Below, piece after piece: positions 61,101 to 64,000 of a DNA stretch of 64,000 nucleotides; positions within the stretch are counted from its first letter, which is position 1, and the number at the start of each line of letters is the position of its first letter. Below the pieces are notes generated by a model. That model was not told where the DNA came from. It did no database searches and worked only from the letters and a program-made list of their open reading frames with translations. The stretch is from positions 1-64,000 of the forward strand of contig MU858150.1 of NCBI GenBank assembly GCA_033297075.1. Reading direction: 5' to 3'. Origin of the DNA: Rhypophila decipiens (taxonomy: Eukaryota; Ascomycota; Sordariomycetes; Sordariales; Naviculisporaceae). Both the position numbers and the translations under genes were made by a program.

Positions 61101-63137
61101 GCCTACGCCGAATCACACCTCCCTCAGCCTCAAACACCACTCCCAATGAAGGCGCCTTCGTTCTCTCTTGAATATTTCCCGACAGATCCCGAACTCTGGA
61201 ACATCAACTACCGAAGTCAAGCGAGCTCTGCCATCACAACCCCCAGAACAGCCCACACCCCAATCATGTACTCGGGCTCTCAATGCTCAGAAGAATACGC
61301 CTTCCTTGGACCAGCTTCAAACTCGTATTCCTGCGGCGAGACGCCTCCCCAACCTCACCACCTCCGAGAAGCCGACCACACGCAGAGCCTGTCCACCTCC
61401 CCAAATACTCGATTCTTCATGCGCTCCAACTCGGCAATGGCAGCTGCATCCGCGGCCTTTGCGAGCCTGCCCCAGAGACTAACCGGCGGCGTGGTCTCCA
61501 TGGCAGGATCCCCCCCTGAGCCGCCTAAGAAGCGCCTCAGTCCGGCCGAGACCATCCTGAGCAACTTTGCCCCGAGCGCCATAACCTGGGGAGCATCAAC
61601 CATCTTTGGCGGCAACACCGAAACAACGCCCGGTACAGCGCGAACCTCACTGTCAGATGATGAATACCGGAAAGATGAGCTCCTGTCAATGGTGCCCGTC
61701 GCGGTATCATGTATCCCCGAGAACCAAGGATTATTCGACGACGACGGCTGGATGCCCACCTCGCTCCTCGACTCGGCCCGCAACGCAGTTTACTCGAGCT
61801 ACCGATATGCCTACGCCGAGATGCTACACATGTGGGGGCAGCCCTTGTCCCGATTAGAAATCATGAAGTTCAACGTCCTGCGCGAGGACAGCCACGGGGA
61901 ATCGTTTAGTTCTGGCCTGACTCCTGATACCGGTAGCGGACATTACAATCCACACCCCGAGACAGATCGAGAGTCCTCGGCAACAGGCGCTACTTCACCG
62001 ACCGTCCCATTCGGCGGCAGGCGGGAACAACTCCAATCACTGCTTCTCTCAGGTCGAGGCCTCGACGTAACGGGCATCTGTCGAATCCACGAGACGCAGC
62101 TAGACCCAGTGGAATACTCGCGCCCAACTCACGGCCTTGTCGGCGGAGCTGTCGGAACCTGTGACCGCTGCTCTTCCACACCCAACCACCACCACCACAA
62201 CAGTCACCAGGGCAGCAAGATCCCCCAGATGCAGTTGAGATGTGTATACTGCATCGAACCAATCGACGCCTTGTACCCGCCCTGTCTAGGCTGCGGCTGT
62301 GCGTTTCACGAGCTCTGTCTGCGGGAATGGCATGACATGGGGGAAATCGAATGTCCAGCCGGAGACGAGTGTGACTGCGTAGACGAGGCGAATAACGGGC
62401 AGGTTGAGTCTTGGCCTGCGCTGCGGGCGGCGGTGGAGATGGCTAGGACCAAGGTGTATGTTGCGTTTTTGGACAAGAATCCCCCTGCTACTGGTCTAAA
62501 GAAACTTGCTGGGAAGGGGAATTTGAGTTCCGGGAGGCCGAGACGACGGTCTGTTCCTACTGATTTGTCCAAGTTTGTGGGGATTGGTGAGCTTGAGGAT
62601 GAAGACGATGATGATGATGGTGATTCGGGGGGCCGCACCACCTCGGGGAGGAGGAGGTTAGATGATGATAGTAGTGAGACTAGGAGTGTCATTGGGATTG
62701 GGGTTAGTAGTAGGAGAAGTACGAGTCGCTTTCGGAGCTTTGAGGGACCACAGCAACCCGATTACTACCCACGGGGACAGAGAGGAGAAGAAGAGCAGGA
62801 GGAGGAGGAGATTCGTGAAGGGCTGGATATCAATCGCCAGGATTGGGAAAGTGCCAGTGGTGGTTCTGGTTCAGGTTCAGGTTCAGCTTGGTCAAGTCAC
62901 TACTCCAGACAAGGGGGGACCCAACAGCAGCAGCAGCAGCAAGGGAAGAGAACAAGTCATCTGAAACCTGCCCCATGGGACGGTGATGAGCCCATCTCTG
63001 CGGCTAGACTGAGCTTGGGGAATAGACTCAAAAAGTCGCTCGGTGAAGGCGGGAGACCGAGCAGCGCGTTTAGTAGGAAAAAGTCGGGGTATCCTAATGC
63101 TAGTGGGAGTAGTAATACCGGTGGTGGTGGGGGTTGA
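58191..63137 (+). CDS. MTC5: SEACAT/GATOR2 subunit Sea3 (Mtc5/WDR59)-like protein
   Basis: This is a vacuole-membrane protein of the SEACAT (GATOR2) complex that relieves inhibition of TORC1 in amino-acid sensing. It is a single exon of 1648 aa with the diagnostic order. WD40 repeats are at about 30-350, with WD dipeptides in VHCWDLRR, LHIWDERR and IKFWDYS. An RWD domain is at about 498-605 (DEFIRISNQLPNVTW to LDVAFTYLLGE). A long disordered middle has a Gly/Thr dipeptide run near 800-820. A C-terminal RING-like zinc finger is at about 1347-1400 (RCVYCIEPI, CLGCGCAFHELCLREW, CPAGDECDC). A disordered tail follows with polyGln and polyGly runs. At 1648 aa it is longer than the yeast protein because of disordered insertions. 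The single continuous frame and ACCATGCCT start support the model. Confidence 0.9.
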   Translation: MPSAFDRLSDLPKKGKSIKSAFDSESFDADGTIHVDGLVGSATISPSGRDVALASPDGLAIIDLDSPWSPPRRLSSHGLPWLVVDVQWSPFAVRDYWVASTANHRCLVWNLNLRDDSTSGAIEHSLQAHSRAITDINFSAHHPDLLATCAVDGYVHCWDLRRPRQPALTFCDWFAGATQVKYNRQDPHIIASSHDRWLHIWDERRTAEPLKTISAHTSKIYGVDWNRTKSTSVVTCSLDKSIKFWDYSKSDETPERVIRTDFPVWRARHTPFGRGLLAMPQNEPGDLYLFDRRDEPDAPVDSATPPVAVFQGHGNHKVKEFLWRFRGGVDSEGLDNREFQLVSWGEDNELRLQKVESKYLEAVGYKRGTAVSKNLNITRKGAIYKTFRTVDDTVHHDRRSATMSDPRPGSGGQYRRSALSVGLRSRLPRVGPTWRGTSMKAKTGSSKKLDKSQLQIGWMKGINMTKRKSGNDVATGASQDTSIYSPGFDDGWADPESIQDEFIRISNQLPNVTWESIDMDTLILKASLKGPWGVNGETIFFKVKVDIPTSYPHTKAPKFYVEKSSFMPEETHKKMEKELHQLAHEFLQRKKNCLDVAFTYLLGEVDLENSTTFFKNVRDLDDDLDGLADESSSEEDESDIPAGGSASMSLELTASTELDPTTTLAPTQRPAVPPLPRFCGARFTNDGRLVCFFPTKEEKARAFFAVSNPDTLRERPKGEPTFAGFGRLARDSPPPKHRYHDETSATEEQSGESDDEGESSSSDDSEPTTMDKISLWYHPGRHFRKTWSADESLRSSRGEAGAGTGTGSGTGTGTGTGTGASRRRAGKPKNIVSIHDFRNELPSKKQFAQEYAIFGDGADVCNHNAMVAEKYGYPDLVQVWKYAALLLRRDVPLELHRPHYRKESVLVIARDAVARAEEETSFSGRVKWGYHPLARELITDLVDYFERIADIQMLAMLTCIFGDSTAEDGVAYAESHLPQPQTPLPMKAPSFSLEYFPTDPELWNINYRSQASSAITTPRTAHTPIMYSGSQCSEEYAFLGPASNSYSCGETPPQPHHLREADHTQSLSTSPNTRFFMRSNSAMAAASAAFASLPQRLTGGVVSMAGSPPEPPKKRLSPAETILSNFAPSAITWGASTIFGGNTETTPGTARTSLSDDEYRKDELLSMVPVAVSCIPENQGLFDDDGWMPTSLLDSARNAVYSSYRYAYAEMLHMWGQPLSRLEIMKFNVLREDSHGESFSSGLTPDTGSGHYNPHPETDRESSATGATSPTVPFGGRREQLQSLLLSGRGLDVTGICRIHETQLDPVEYSRPTHGLVGGAVGTCDRCSSTPNHHHHNSHQGSKIPQMQLRCVYCIEPIDALYPPCLGCGCAFHELCLREWHDMGEIECPAGDECDCVDEANNGQVESWPALRAAVEMARTKVYVAFLDKNPPATGLKKLAGKGNLSSGRPRRRSVPTDLSKFVGIGELEDEDDDDDGDSGGRTTSGRRRLDDDSSETRSVIGIGVSSRRSTSRFRSFEGPQQPDYYPRGQRGEEEQEEEEIREGLDINRQDWESASGGSGSGSGSAWSSHYSRQGGTQQQQQQQGKRTSHLKPAPWDGDEPISAARLSLGNRLKKSLGEGGRPSSAFSRKKSGYPNASGSSNTGGGGG
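60589..60648 (+). repeat. GGCACC/GGTACT hexanucleotide-like repeat coding Gly-Thr
   Basis: A degenerate repeat in the WDR59-like gene encodes alternating Gly and Thr (about ten dipeptides) within a disordered region. Confidence 0.8.
62932..62943 (+). repeat. CAG microsatellite coding polyglutamine
   Basis: A short CAG run, followed by CAA, in the C-terminal tail of the WDR59-like gene encodes about seven glutamines. Confidence 0.75.
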
Positions 63138-63264
63138 TGAAGTTTCTACCTTGGAAGGCAAAGAAGAAAAGGATAAGGAAAGAGGGAAAGAGGAGAAGAG
63201 GAGAAGAAGAAAGGAAGAAAGGAAAAGGGTTGTAATACCATGTATGTGTATGTATGCATGTATG

Positions 63265-63295
<31 letters not shown>

Positions 63296-63709
63296 CTTAC
63301 CTTTGTTATTCCGGGGCAGAACACTACCTACCCTACCATACCGTCTCATGAATCCATGCCAATCGGTTCAATATTTACTTAAATGAATCAGTGGTGAGAT
63401 TGTTCACAAGGTTGGTGCCCGCCTTTTTGAGGACGACCAGACCTCGAACTTAAGGATGATAAATAGGATATAGAGGTTAGTTCACTTCATTGTTATTTTA
63501 GTTGTATCATTTTGAGCAAGATTCCATCTCTTCTCATTGCCTGTTTTTGATACCGAGCATCTAAAATCTACAAAAGACTCTTCGTCCTCTCATCCCTTCA
63601 CCAAAAAGTGCGTTAGAGACCAAGACGAAAATAAATAAAATAAACACGCAGGCCGTGAGTAATGATCCACAACATCACGAAAAATTCCACCTCAGAATAA
63701 ATAAAAGAC
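63138..63709. other. Convergent 3' flanks, with tetranucleotide repeat
   Basis: This tail-to-tail interval has a purine-rich stretch just after the WDR59-like stop, then a TATG tetranucleotide repeat at 63241-63294. No gene is recognised. Confidence 0.6.
63241..63294. repeat. TATG tetranucleotide microsatellite
   Basis: About 12 near-perfect copies of TATG/GTAT, with one early interruption, lie in the likely 3' untranslated region of the WDR59-like gene. It could be a polymorphic marker. Confidence 0.85.
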
Positions 63710-64000
63710 TTACGACCAATTCTTGCCAAAAAACTCCAGGAGGGTCTTGTAACCCCGAACATACTCCTCCTTGACACGGTCCTTGGACAAGTCGGCGCGC
63801 GCCGCCATCCAGCCGTGGATCTGGTCCTTGAAAATCTCGACGTGCTTGGCCACCTTGAGCTCCTCCTCAAACTGCAGCACCTTGTCGACCGGCTCTTCGC
63901 CCGAGGCGAGCATCGCAAAGGGGACCTTGATGCCCGACGCGTCCTTGGGCTCGACCATGGCCGGGTGAGCCGCTGCTCCGATGGAGAAGGGGTTCGAGTC
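63710..64000 (-). CDS. Dienelactone hydrolase family protein, C-terminal end (cut by window edge)
   Basis: Only the last ~96 codons are in the window; the gene continues beyond 64000. The family is alpha/beta hydrolases that open enol-lactone rings of aromatic breakdown, although many fungal members have unknown substrates. The visible part contains GAAAHPAMVEPKDA, then VPFAMLASGEEPVDKV, a conserved HGW (the catalytic His in DQIHGWMAARADL) and the closing helix YVRGYKTLLEFFGKNW. The frame ends at a TAA two codons later, but that TAA lies inside GTAAGT, a perfect intron donor, so a further small exon cannot be excluded. The nucleophile region is outside the window. Confidence 0.85.
   Translation of the reverse strand, partial: DSNPFSIGAAAHPAMVEPKDASGIKVPFAMLASGEEPVDKVLQFEEELKVAKHVEIFKDQIHGWMAARADLSKDRVKEEYVRGYKTLLEFFGKNWS

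Overview
This 64 kb window is nuclear chromosomal DNA of a filamentous ascomycete, most likely a Sordariomycete (Sordariales-like). Genes are spaced by 0.3-6 kb and split by short GT-AG introns with CTAAC/CTGAC-type branch points. The proteins match their filamentous-fungal orthologues closely: Cu/Zn SOD, transaldolase, Rom2-type RhoGEF, Ubc13 and isovaleryl-CoA dehydrogenase. I see no rRNA, tRNA, CRISPR array, intact transposon, virus or secondary-metabolite backbone gene. Splice sites were joined by eye; each multi-exon model reported as complete was checked for continuous reading frame and expected length, and boundaries are good to about 1-2 nt.

Layout. 1-9.4 kb, all minus strand: transaldolase (with 19-nt and 12-nt exons), a Tudor-SN nuclease, and Cu/Zn superoxide dismutase (13-nt first exon). 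11.9-19.2 kb, plus strand: a 1733-aa Rho1 exchange factor of the cell-wall-integrity pathway and the mitochondrial-ribosome GTPase Mtg1. 20-22.1 kb, minus: a Cti6-like PHD-finger chromatin protein. 24.8-33.5 kb, plus: two disordered fungal proteins, one with a conserved Cys-containing core of unknown function and one 1667-aa protein that may be Seg1/eisosome-like. 35-36.7 kb, minus: a protein with the AreA N-terminal-like (DUF1752) block but no GATA zinc finger. 36.7-42.5 kb: a gene-poor stretch. 42.5-44.1 kb, minus: a short-chain polyol-type dehydrogenase with a mitochondrial-style leader. 45.0-45.5 kb: a Cys-rich fragment resembling the fungal DUF3716 module.

46.3-51.8 kb is a mitochondrial block. 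Methylcrotonyl-CoA carboxylase beta (minus) and isovaleryl-CoA dehydrogenase (plus), which act close together in leucine breakdown, are divergent around a shared 529-bp promoter. This promoter holds a CGG-N5-CCG palindrome of the kind bound by Zn2Cys6 regulators. The mitochondrial enoyl reductase Etr1 follows tail-to-tail. 53.7-64 kb: a small conserved protein of unknown function, the K63-ubiquitin E2 Ubc13, a 1648-aa Sea3/WDR59-type (SEACAT/GATOR2) protein, and the C-terminal end of a dienelactone hydrolase cut by the window edge.

I found no clearly undescribed multi-gene system. The best leads are the leucine-catabolism promoter palindrome, the conserved uncharacterised proteins (24.8-26.4, 35.0-36.7 and 53.7-54.4 kb), the Cys-rich fragment at 45 kb, and the micro-exon structure of the transaldolase gene.
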